The notes under the pieces are model-generated. The model saw nothing but the letters and a program-made list of their open reading frames with translations, was not told where the DNA came from and did no database searches. The translations under genes and the position numbers were made by a program. Positions 21,761 through 31,200 of a stretch of DNA of 64,000 nucleotides are shown here, in pieces. Position 1 is the stretch's first letter; every line of letters begins with the position of its first letter. The DNA is taken from assembly GCA_034336665.1 (NCBI GenBank), contig CM067590.1:1893748-1957747 (forward strand), in the 5' to 3' direction. The stretch comes from Luscinia megarhynchos (Eukaryota > Chordata > Aves > Passeriformes > Turdidae).

Positions 21761-21778
21761 CTCGGATCGGTGTACCTT
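21761..21778 (-). CDS. PTPRS: PTPRS microexon meA6 (18 nt, EGTPIR)
   Basis: The minus strand reads AAGGTACACCGATCCGAG between acceptor TTTTCTTTGCAG and donor GTAAGAC. A 30-nt CT-rich tract precedes the acceptor. Phase 1 on both sides adds Glu-Gly-Thr-Pro-Ile-Arg before the Gly-Gly-Leu-Gln-Ile of the next Ig2 exon. The mammalian PTPRS peptide at this place is, as I recall, ESTPIR, and PTPRD has GGTPIR, so the bird residue Gly in place of Ser is PTPRD-like. With meA3 it builds the nine-residue meA insert; alone it makes the six-residue form. It is an alternative cassette in the family; whether it is included in a given tissue cannot be told from DNA. Confidence 0.92.
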
Positions 21779-22804
21779 CTGCAAAGAAAACAAAGAAAAT
21801 GAGTGAAATGACTGCAAAACCCCAAACACCTGCACTGCCTGTGGGAAAAGGACCTGAGTCAAGGAAGACAGTTCCCAGTAGGAAACTTCCTGGTCTCTAT
21901 CTCATCTTAAATGACAGGACACTGAAGAGGGCTTGGGGTGCTTCAGGTGTCCTCTGAAGCAGCCCAGTCCAGCTGGCTGCTGGCAGAGCCTCTGTGGCCC
22001 TTGGCTTCAAAAGGCTCAAGCCTGGCTCCATTTTGTTGTAGGAATGGAAAGAAACCCCTCAGGCTCTCAGCTGACATCACTGTTTGCTACTCACTGGACA
22101 CATGAGGACCCTGCGTTTACCTTCCCCACTGCTGGGGCCAGGGCTGGCATCAGGGCAGTGTTAGCCCAGGCAGGCCCTTGCCCACATGAAGCTGCAGTTT
22201 GATCCCACCTTGGCCAGCAAACCCCAGCTCCACACTCCAGCTCTTGGCACAGATGTGAGGGGCTCAGTGCATGTCCTGCTGGGCACCCAGGGCTGTGCAC
22301 AGGGACTGGGCAGGGCTGGGCACTGAAGAGGGGGCAGGAACCTGGAACCTCGTGCAGGAGGGGTGTGTGGGGAGAAGAGCCCTGCTGCCCTTGCCTGCCT
22401 CTCCCTCGGGCTGCTTGATCCCAAGCCCCTCCTGTGTCTCTCCGTGCCCAGCCTGGGGCAGGGCTCCCAGCTGGGAGGGAGTGACAGCCCCTGCTCCCCA
22501 CCTGACCCCGGGGCTCAGCCAAACCATCTTCCTTTGAAAACACGGCAGGTCCTTTTGCTCACATGGCATTCAGCACTTACCACAGCAGGGCTCCAGCTGC
22601 TGGTTTTTACCCCAATCCTGAGAACAGGGCAGATCCCACAGCACCAATGCTGCCTCTCCCTAGGGAGAGATGCAGAGCTGCTCTGCCATGGTGACACTGC
22701 TGCCACTCTGCAGCACTCCCAGCCAGGGCTCCAGAGCACATGAAGTGACAAATATCAGCTCTCACCCTCTCCTCTCCCCTGGGAGGAACAGCAGAGCTGT
22801 GATC

Positions 22805-22935
22805 CTGCTTTACACACGGGGAAACTGAGGTAGAGGTGAAGCAACTTGCCCAAGGTCACGGAGGGAAGACTGGCAGAGGCAAGAACAGGAGCCAAAGCCT
22901 CCTCTGTGCCAATCTTCTGCCTTAATCACCAAAAA
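22805..22935 (+). mobile_element. MIR-like ancient SINE
   Basis: The stretch contains GGGGAAACTGAGG, then CAACTTGCCCAAGGTCACGG, then ACTGGCAGAGGCAAGAACAG and CCAAAGCCTCCTCTGTGCC. This order (GGGGAAACTGAGG, CTTGCCCAAGGTCAC, GGCAGAG, then CCTC..GTGC) is that of MIR/CORE-SINE elements. It is a diverged, inactive relic shared by amniotes, so it is probably very old. Confidence 0.75.
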
Positions 22936-23069
22936 CCCCTTCCCTCCTTATCCTTCAGCCCTGCTCATCCCTCTGCTGCGGTTCAGTCCTCCATTCTCAG
23001 GATAGAAGGTAAAAATACAGAGACACTAATTAGAGTTCACCTTTATTTTTCAAAGGAGCTAAGGGAACA

Positions 23070-23205
23070 GAGGCATTATAGTGTTAGGGATTAGACTCTA
23101 GTTAGACTCAGCTTCTAGTTATGAGGTTAGGTTATTAGCTAGAGAAAAGTTAGCATCTAGTTAGGGTTAGGAACTAGCTAAGGTTAATGAAGCAGGTTGT
23201 TAGCT
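23070..23205. repeat. Degenerate CTAGTTAGG-type repeat
   Basis: Repeated short words such as TAGTTAG, GTTAGGGTTAGG, TTAGCTAG and CTAGCTAAGG in an irregular order. It resembles a decayed tandem repeat, with one telomere-like GTTAGGGTTAGG. Confidence 0.55.
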
Positions 23206-24607
23206 CTCAGGACAAAGGTTGGAGAGACAGCACTTGGAAGAGGTGGGGGAGCGTGGACTTGGGCAGATCCCCACTCAGGAGGTGGCAGGAAGGTTTAAAA
23301 AGCAAGAGAGAGAGACATAAAGCAGCAAGAGGTTATAGATCAATTCAGTGGAAATAAAAACAGCCTCTGATACATCCTTCTGTCTCAAAATTGGAGTGAA
23401 AATCTGCCATCTGTGGCACCAATATGGAACAAGGCTAATGGGAAGAGGGTAGAGGAGGGGAAGAGATCCCAACATCACCCATGGCTCAAAAGCTTCTCTG
23501 GCCTTGGCTAAGCCTGGCAGCTTCCTGCAAAAGTTCACTCTAATTGACAGCAGAAACATGCTGGAAGTTGGAGCAGTGCAAGGCCAGACACATCAGCATT
23601 ACCTCTTGTGCCACGGCAGGTTTGTCACTCCCTGCTCCCCTGGGCACCAGCACTGCCCTGCAAGGGTGCCAGCAGCCCTGGGACAGCCTGGCCTGGGGAC
23701 AGGGCTCTGGAGAGCAGGCAGTGCCACCCTGGGCTCCCCAGCTTTGACTCTGGCCCACGGGGAGGGGCAGGACAGCTTTGGGATAATGCCCCACACCTGA
23801 ATTTGAGCTACATGAGCCCCAGCAGCACTTTGGGTGGGGGCACAGACACAGATGGGAGATTTTCACTGTTGGAGTTTCACATCTAACCAGCTCCACGTTC
23901 AACACAGGGGCAGCAGGAGGGGCTGGAAGAGGATTTTCACTCCACTAGTTATTCTGAGGAACTCTGACAGGTCCTGGGGGGTTTTGATGTGGGGGGGCAG
24001 GGGAGGCACCACTGGTGTCCTGTGCAGGGCATGAGCTCCTGCCTGGGGCTGCCAGGGTCTAGAGGAGGCCCACAGGAGGAAAAGCTCACACTGGGTGCTG
24101 ACTTTTGGAGTGAAAAGCTGGTGCAGACTTTTCACACTGCCTTGCACAGCCTCCCTGGATCTCCAGATCTGCCTATTTAGGGCAAATTTTGAGGCTGCAT
24201 GAGCCCAGATGGCCAGCCCTGGGTTTAGCATCAGAGGCAAAAGGCAGCTTCAAGGCCTTGCCTCTGGATTAGAAAGGCCCAAGATGGTGCCAGGCAGAAT
24301 TCCCCGTGCAGGTGTCCCCTCTGTCACTGAGGATGGGGTCTGCTCTCCCACCACCCCTTCCCTGGCTCCCCACAGGCCGAGCTGTCCACGGGCTCTCTGA
24401 GCCTGGGGAGGGGGAGAGGGGAGAGGGGGACAGCCACCATGGCCATGGCAATGACAGAGCACACATCCCCACCTTCTGCCAGGCCACGTGTGTGCTGAGC
24501 TGCTCTCCCCGGGGCTGGAGCAGCTCTGGCTCCAGACAGGCAGCAAAGCACCGGGGTCCTGCAGGTCTGCAGTGCTGGCTCCTGGCTGGCAGGGCAGCCC
24601 CCCGAAC

Positions 24608-24950
24608 TGGGAACTGGGGGGGAACAAGGGGGGAATAAGAGGGGAACAGGGGGAACAAGGGGAAATAAGGGGGAAACAAGGGGAGAAAGAAGGGGGAACA
24701 GGAGGGAAAAAAGGGGAAATGAGGGGGGGAATAAGAAGGGAAAACAAGGAGGAAAAAGGGGAACAAGATGGAGAACAAGGGGGAAAACGGGAGAAACAAG
24801 GGGGGAATAAGGAGGGAAAAAAAGGGGGAAACAAGGGGGGGAACAACATGGAGGGAAAAAAAGGGGGAAACAAGGGGGGAACAAGGGGAGGAAACAAGGA
24901 GGGAAAAAAAGGGGGAACAAGGAGGGAAAAAAAGGGGGAACAAGGGGGAC
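24608..24950. repeat. Polypurine array GGGGGAACAAGGGGGAA type
   Basis: About 340 bp made almost wholly of G and A (GGGGGAACAAGG, GGGAAACAAGG, GGGGGAATAAG) on the plus strand with occasional C or T. The PTPRS RNA, from the minus strand, reads as C/U-rich, for example CCCTTGTTCCCCC. Frames through it are artefacts. Confidence 0.93.
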
Positions 24951-25219
24951 TTGGCCCCGCAGGAATAGAGACGGCAGCTCTGGGCAGGCCCTGCCTTCCT
25001 GGGGCTGCAGAGGGGCTGTGGGGGCTCTTCCCTCCCCCAGCCCTTCCCCTCAGCCACCTGTGATTTACAGCTTCAGTTTGGAAATGCTGCACCCCCAATT
25101 CTCCCTCCTCGAAATGCCAATAACCCCGTCAGATGTGAAACTCCAAGACCTCCTGCAGGTGTGAACACAATTATCACAGTTCCAGGGTACAAGCTATTGT
25201 GTAACTGGGGAATTCCAGG

Positions 25220-25540
25220 ACAACTGTTGCTAAGATACAAAAAAAAAAAATCTATCCAATGTTAGGAGGTTCATATTTAGCTGTTATCTCTTTATATAGA
25301 CAAATTAATTAGAATTATTATTACTATTTTTTTTTGTAGCCTGCAATACCCCTGCAGAAATTAATTTAGAGGGGCAGAACATCCCTACTGAAAGAGTTAG
25401 TAGAAGAAATGCAGAGCATGCCTCTCAAGAAGCTGTTACAAAGGAATTAGTTTAAAGGGCAAGGGTTACAAATCTGCACATTAGCAGGTTTGGGGTTTTT
25501 TTGGTTTGATTAAAAATTTGTTTTTTAATTGAACAAACTT
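25220..25540 (-). promoter_or_regulatory. PTPRS: AT-rich flank downstream of microexon meA3
   Basis: Unique AT-rich sequence of about 320 bp begins at the meA3 donor and includes ATTAATTAGAATTATTATTA-like words. It is a candidate for conserved intronic splicing control; conservation was not tested. Confidence 0.3.
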
Positions 25541-25542
25541 AC

Positions 25543-25551
25543 CAAAGGTCT
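25543..25551 (-). CDS. PTPRS: PTPRS microexon meA3 (9 nt, Glu-Thr-Phe)
   Basis: The minus strand reads AGACCTTTG between acceptor TTTAACATTCAG and the strong donor GTAAGTTT, with a long CT-rich tract (TTTTCTTTTC type) just upstream. In phase 1 it adds Glu-Thr-Phe after QLRS. This equals the ETF portion of the known PTPRS meA peptide ETFESTPIR. It sits in the right place: between the two Ig2 exons and upstream of the 18-nt microexon. Phase 1 at both ends means inclusion or skipping keeps frame. In LAR-RPTPs meA lies in the Ig2 loop near the Ig1-Ig2 interface and tunes binding to partners such as IL1RAPL1 and IL1RAcP. A 9-nt match alone would be weak. The combination of peptide, phase, order and consensus splice sites makes it convincing. 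Confidence 0.85.
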
Positions 25552-26317
25552 CTGAATGTTAAACAAAAAGTGAAAAAGAAAAGAAAAGAAAAGCTTGTTA
25601 TAGCCAGTTATTTAGAAAACAGAAGACACACACAAGACACAAAAGGTTTTAGTGTTTGAGTGCTGAGGAAGGTGGCTGAAGGCTGCCTCCCCTGTCCCCC
25701 CTAGATGGCAGCTGAGCAGAGGACATTGGCTTTGCCCTCTGCTTTAAATGTCCCAAGACAAGCAGAAATATCCATTTTCCAAGGCCACTTAAACTCTTGT
25801 CCAGCCTGGACCTCTAAGGCTGAGATGTTCATGGTGCTGTGGGAAGCAGGAGCCCAGACAGAGCTTCTTCCCATTCTCCTCTGACTGACAGCCTTGCACT
25901 CAGCCCAAACCCCCAAGCATTAAAAGATTTCCAACTGCTTGGGCATTTTATCTGGAGAGAAAGGGGGAAGCAGGAACATCCGATAGAGGAAAACCACTGT
26001 GGTTAATGATGCATCTCCCACATTCCCACCGGGCTCCTGGGTGGTGGGAATACAATGCCCACGGTCTCAGAGGGCTGTTCTACTGCCAGCCAAGCACTCA
26101 GATTTCACACAAGTGAGAACCAAATCCGGGCCTGGAAGCTGATCTCGCAGAGCTCCTTGTCTGACATTGCACTTGTTCCTTTTAATGAGCTCATTACTTG
26201 CCACTAACTCATATATTGATAAAAACTCAGTTCTGAACAGCCCAGCCTTGTGCTGGTGGCTGCAGGATCTGGGTCTGTGCTGTGCTCCCCCAGAGCCACC
26301 ACAGCTCCATCATAATC

Positions 26318-26500
26318 CCCGACTGCTGTGGGCTGGGAGAGCCCTAAAATCCCTCCCTGGAGGGACACCTCCCACTGAACCACGGCTCCAAACCCCAGTG
26401 TCCAGCCTGGCTGGGGATGTGGGGGCAGCCACAGCTGCTCTGGGCTCCCTCCCAGGGAGAATCCCTTCCTCACTCTTCCTGAAGCTGGCAGCACGACGTG
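26318..26500 (-). mobile_element. CR1 LINE 3' fragment
   Basis: The plus strand has GGGCTGGGAGAGCCCTAAAA, GGAGGGACACCTCCCACTGA, CCAGTGTCCAGCCTGG and CAGGGAGAATCCCTTCCTCA, all in CR1 3' order, reversed. Confidence 0.78.
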
Positions 26501-27099
26501 CAGCAGTGCTGCCTCTTCCTGAGGCCAAACCCCTCGGCCGCCATGGGGGCCCCGAAGGCCCCGAAGGCCTCAGCAGCGTCCTGGAGCTGCCCCAGGGCCC
26601 TGAGCTGTGCCAGTGCCACCCTCCTGGCAGCACAGGGTGTTTTCTACTGGCAGAGGTTGTTTTCTGGAAGATGAATGTGTTAAATGGAGATCTGGCATTG
26701 GCAGCTCAGGCAGGCCTCACTCAATCCCACACTCGCGTCTGCCTCGGCCTTGTCTCCCTCCCACACACAGGAGCTGACACTGGACATATCAACGCCAATA
26801 ATTACATATTAGTGATCAATAACTACGTATTAACCACCCTCATGTCAATACTTTGCACTTCCTCAGGCCTTTCTTTGCAGAACAAGGTGAAATTGGAGAG
26901 CTGGGAAGTCCTGCTGCCCCAGGGTCGGCGCTCCTGGCACACAACAGGTCTGTGCCCTGCAGACAGCAGGGATGCTGCAGGGTTTCACCAGTTTGCTCAT
27001 TTAAAGCAGCTGTAAATGAGATTAAATCTCAGCAGGTATCTTCTATTTATCAGAAGGGTCAAGGGTTCACTCTGAGGTTAATAAATTCACTGGAATAAA

Positions 27100-27480
27100 A
27101 AGGCAGCACTCAGGTGGCTTCAAGGAAAACACCAGATCAAACCGAGCTAAAGAGTAAAGGCATTCTAGCAAGATGATGAATGTATTAAAAATAATCTGCC
27201 TGTACATTACTCACACTTCAGATCATGGTCACAGAGCATGATATAATTCTAGTTTACCTCTCATTATTTATGCTGAATGATTTTTTTTATTTGCATTTGC
27301 CTCAGCTGTTATGATAAAACAGGGAGGTCAATCTCATCTGCGTTCATGGGATTCAACAAGCCATTCTAATTCAACAAAGCAGTTTAAGGATCTGTTTGTA
27401 ACTTTGCTTCACTGAACAAGGAGGCATTTATGCAGGTGTGTAAAAGCTACATTAAACTGCAGCTATGCTGAAGCTTTTCC
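27100..27480. promoter_or_regulatory. AT-rich unique block, candidate conserved non-coding element
   Basis: About 380 bp with no repeat signature and AT-rich words such as ATTATTTATGCTGAATGATT and CAGCTGTTATGATAAAACAG, in strong contrast to the GC-rich surroundings. Function is not shown. Confidence 0.3.
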
Positions 27481-28629
27481 ACTGGTGGCCCACTGAACTA
27501 AAAGATTCTTCTTTATGTAGAATCTTTGCCAAACTGAGCAAGAGAAAAACCAGATATTCCCATGCCTTGCTGTCCAGATCCAGCAGGACAGAGTCAGAAC
27601 TCTGATTTCTCCAGGGCCAGCAAAGATCTGGGCAGGAGCAGTTGGTTATAACTTTACTGGAGAACTTGTGAAAGGTCTAATATGAACAAATCAACTCCAG
27701 TTGCCTCAGCAAAGCTTTTGCTTTTCCTGTGCCTACAATAATTCCTTTCTTTCACCAAAGAATACTTAAAAATGGACCATGGACACCTTTCCTCTAGGCT
27801 GGGTCAAAGCAGTCAGCCCCAGCAGTTTGTGAAAAGGATTATTTCTTGGGTTAGTTTTTGTCAAAAGGTGGAACTTGCAAAACTTGTTTCATTTTTGCAG
27901 CTATCAATGGAAGTATTTTATCAGTAGTACTCAGAAATAAATCCACCTGTGCCCTCCTTGCACACTCTCTCACACAGAGAACTGGCAGATTTAACAAGTA
28001 CAAAAACAGCTCCTGAAACGTGAATATTAAGAGATGTCACGTTGCCACACACACAAAACAGCAAACAGAAAACAAACAAGAGAGACAGATGGACAAGCAG
28101 ATGGGGAAGGATGGAAAACTGACAAGAGCCACGGAGCTGGGGTACATCTGTTGGTGGAGATGGACTCCACGGGCAGAGGCAGCGCGGGGTCACTCCGGAA
28201 CATTCTCCAGCCGTGGTGCTGGGGACATCCTGCAGGAGCTGCTCTTCAGCACAGCTCACAGAGGCTCTGTGAGCTCCTGCCCTACACCAGGTGTGTGTGC
28301 CCAAAAAACCGCGTCTGCCAGAGAGGTTCTTCCTTCCTCTGCCAGTTCTTGCTCTGAGGAGCAAACCCTCAGCCCCCATCCGGGCCCCAGTTTCCCCTGA
28401 GCTGCAGATACTGTGATCCAGGCAACTTGTCTGGATGGGCACCCCTGCTGTCATTCCCTTCGTGCCAGCTGGGCAGCAGAGACGACCAGGAGGGCTCCAA
28501 GTGTGGCTGCAGCCACTCTTGCCAAGCTGCAGCACCCCAACCCACACCAGCAGGGCTCTCTCCTCTGCCTCAGGACCCTTGAGCGAGGCCTCTGGCTGCT
28601 CTCCCCGGAGCAGCAGCCCCAGCCCTTAC

Positions 28630-28818
28630 CTGATCTCAGCTGCTTGATGCGGCCGTTGCTGGCGCTGGGGTCCACGGGCAGGAAGTCCTTGAACCAGGTG
28701 ATCTCGGGGTCGGGGTTGCCGCTGGCCGCGCACAGCATGGTGGCCGTGCGCGTCCGCTCCACCACCTTCAGCTGCGGCCCCATGTCGATGTTGGGGAAGC
28801 CAGGAGGCAGCTGGTCCT
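28630..28818 (-). CDS. PTPRS: PTPRS exon: Ig2, first half
   Basis: This 189-nt exon has acceptor ...TGCCCCCAG and donor GTAAGG, phase 1 at both ends. The 62 complete codons start [17 protein letters not shown] and end GRIKQLRS. The first Ig2 cysteine is at residue 29 (TMLCAAS), and the Trp of EITWFKDF at 41. The exon stops exactly at the loop where microexon meA is inserted. The trailing G can be completed by meA3, by meA6 or directly by the following Ig2 exon, and all combinations remain in frame. Ig2 packs against Ig1 in a V-shaped unit in this family. The 7.4-kb intron before it is a large gap between Ig1 and Ig2. Confidence 0.95.
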
Positions 28819-29014
28819 CTGGGGGCAGCAAAGGCAAGACTCAGACAGGGGCCAGGGCTCAGCAACAGCCCCAGGCACGGCCTTGTGCAAGCTCAAACAC
28901 TGGCTGCTCCAAAGGGACACGTGGCACAGCAGCATTCACCAGCTTGTCCCTTTTGTGTGACTGCTTCAACGTCCCACAAGGCTCTACATTGAAATGCAAT
29001 CTTTTAAAGCCCTT

Positions 29015-29400
29015 TGGGGAATAGCAGAATGGAACTAGAGAATCATTAAGCTTGGACAAGACCTCCCAGATTCCCAGGTCCACCTGCCCAGCAAACCACG
29101 TCCTCAAGTGCCACGTCAGCTCGTTTTTTGAACACATCCAGGGATGGTGACTCCACAGGCAGTCTGTTCTATGCTTATTCACTCTTCCAGTAAAGATATT
29201 TTTTTCTCATATCCAACCTGAACAATTTGGAGCAACTTGAAGCCATTTCCCCTTGTGCTGTCACTTGTTACCTGGGAACAGAGCCCAACCCACACCTGGC
29301 TGCACCCTCTTGTCAGGGAGCTGCAGGGAGTGAGAAGGTCCCCCCTGAGCCCCTTTCCTCCAGGCTGAGCCTCCCCTCTCCTGCTCCTCACAGGATTTGT
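29015..29400 (-). mobile_element. CR1 LINE 3' fragment (about 385 bp)
   Basis: The plus strand has CAGAATGGAACTAGAGAATC, CTCAAGTGCCACGTCAGCTC, ACATCCAGGGATGGTGACTC, CTCATATCCAACCTGAACAA and GAAGCCATTTCCCCTTGTGC. These are hallmark words of reversed CR1 3' regions. It is the longest CR1 piece in the window. Confidence 0.92.
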
Positions 29401-30354
29401 GTTCGAGTCACAGAACACTCTGAACACTCTGAGCAGTCACAGCTAAAAGGGAGCGCTCACCTTCCCCCTCCAAACCTGACAGTACAAAACACTGCACAGG
29501 AGAAATGATGGAGGAACCCACGTGGAAAGGGCTGTCAAAGACAGTGGGACTGGGAGACAGAGGAGAGGAAAATCTCCTCCAGCTGCAGTGACCAGAGGGG
29601 ACACCCACAACAACAACAACATGCCAAGTGCTGTCAGCCAGGGTGTGATTTTTAGATTTATTAATTCCGAGTGCTGCTGCCCTCCAAGAACAGTGGCACC
29701 AGCACCCAGCAGAGAGGCTCAACTGAGCTGCAGCTGAGCTTCCTGCTCCTCTCATTCCTGCTTTTGCCTTCACTAATGAGGGTGAGGAGGGCAATCCCAA
29801 CAGTGCTGACTAATTTGTGGCAACTCCTATGAAACCCTAATGCTTCCCCACTAATATCTGACACAGCCCCTTACTCCCGGGGGAGGGGGAGAGCTGTCTC
29901 ATGCTGGCTGCCACTGCTCAGGAACGTGCCATTTTCCCCCCAGAACATGTTTGGGGAAGGGCAGCTTGGAAGGAGGATGCCAGCAGCAGGGTGAGATTTG
30001 GGAGGGATCCTCTGTCATCTCCAATGAGCCGTGTCAGGGAATCACAGCCTTGGGAGTGTGAGGCATGGAATCCATCCCAAAAGCAGGTGAGCGAACAGAA
30101 GGGAAATAATGCAGGGAATTAAAAAAGGTGGGACTCTTAAAAAATGAACATCCATCACAAGCAGCCCCCCACTGACACTATGGGAGCTCTCAGTGGCACT
30201 GAGATGGGCTGACCTTGGCTGGGAACCACCCTGCCAACTGCAAACACACCCCGAGCTGCTTCCTAAGGCTGGCACGCGATGGGGAAGGAGTGGAGCCAAA
30301 TACAAATGGCAGAACCCAGAGACAGCAGGACAAGGGAGAAACCCAGCAGCCTTT

Positions 30355-30640
30355 TCACAGAATCCCAGAATGGCTTGGGCTGGAAGGGACCTCAGAGCCC
30401 ACCCAGGGCCACCCCTGCCGTGGCAGGGACACTTCTCACTGTCCCATTGCTCCAAATCCCAGTGTCCAGCCTGGCCTTGGGCACTGCCAGGGATCCAGGG
30501 GCAGCCCCAGCTGCTCTGGGCACCTGTGCCAGGGATCCCCACCCTGCCAGGCAGGAATTCCTTCCTGCCATCTAATCTCAATCTGCAGTCTTTCAGTTTA
30601 AAGCCGTTTTGGTGCATCTGAAGCACCTCTAAACCAGAAT
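30355..30640 (-). mobile_element. CR1 LINE 3' fragment (about 285 bp)
   Basis: The plus strand starts CACAGAATCCCAGAATGGCT and has GGCTGGAAGGGACCTCAGAG, GTGGCAGGGACACTTCTCAC, AATTCCTTCCTGCCATCTAA and TCTTTCAGTTTAAAGCCGTT. Confidence 0.93.
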
Positions 30641-31029
30641 TTTGTATCCTGAACTGGAGCTGTTCACACACATCTTTCACTAGGGAGTGACCCAGCCCTC
30701 TGAGCTGCCTGGGCTGTGCTGGGGCATGCAGGACCCCCAAACCCTGTGTTCCTGCAGCCCCCCAGGAGTGCTGTCAGGCCAGCACAGGGGCTCTGGGAAT
30801 TGCTGTGCCTGAGCACAGCTTTCAGCCAGCCTTTAATGGTCCTCCCTCCCCTCCTCCCTCCCGGCAGCCGTGGGAGGGTGGGGAGCCGCAGCCGCATTGG
30901 CTGCAGATGACATCACTACTGATCCCTGCGCTCATCTGCTCCCTGGTGATGCTGCTCCACCTGCTGCAGCCCCTGCCCTTCCCTCATCAGCCACTTAATG
31001 CTCAGGGGAACGGCCTGTGCCTGGTGGGA

Positions 31030-31053
31030 TGTGTGTGTGTGTGTGTGTGTGTG
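31030..31053. repeat. GT microsatellite
   Basis: An uninterrupted GT run of about 12 units. Confidence 0.95.
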
Positions 31054-31059
31054 CTGGGG

Positions 31060-31200
31060 GAGGCCGGCTACAACCATTATTACCGAGTGTTTCTAATTAA
31101 ACAAAAATGTTAATCTTGCAGCACAATGTGCAGAATTCCTCTGAGTTTAATTAAAACAACTGCGACTAGAGGCGTGATCAGATTCGAGGATCAGATGAGC
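31060..31200. promoter_or_regulatory. AT-rich block with TTTAATTAAA motif, candidate enhancer
   Basis: Contains TCTAATTAAAC and TTTAATTAAAA, both homeodomain-type TAATTA cores, in unique sequence just beyond the GT repeat. The regulatory role is inference. Confidence 0.3.

Larger units (their letters stand above)
21779..25542 (-). other. PTPRS: PTPRS intron between meA3 and meA6
   Basis: A 3764-nt intron. It contains a MIR-like SINE at 22805-22935, a TAGTTAGG-type degenerate repeat at 23070-23205, a polypurine (polypyrimidine in RNA) array at 24608-24950 and an AT-rich block at 25220-25540 next to meA3. Confidence 0.8.
25552..28629 (-). other. PTPRS: PTPRS intron between Ig2 first exon and meA3
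   Basis: A 3078-nt intron with a CR1 fragment at 26318-26500 and a long AT-rich unique block at 27000-27990. Beyond the meA3 acceptor lies a pyrimidine tract (25560-25605, AAAAGAAAAGAAAAG on the plus strand). Confidence 0.8.
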
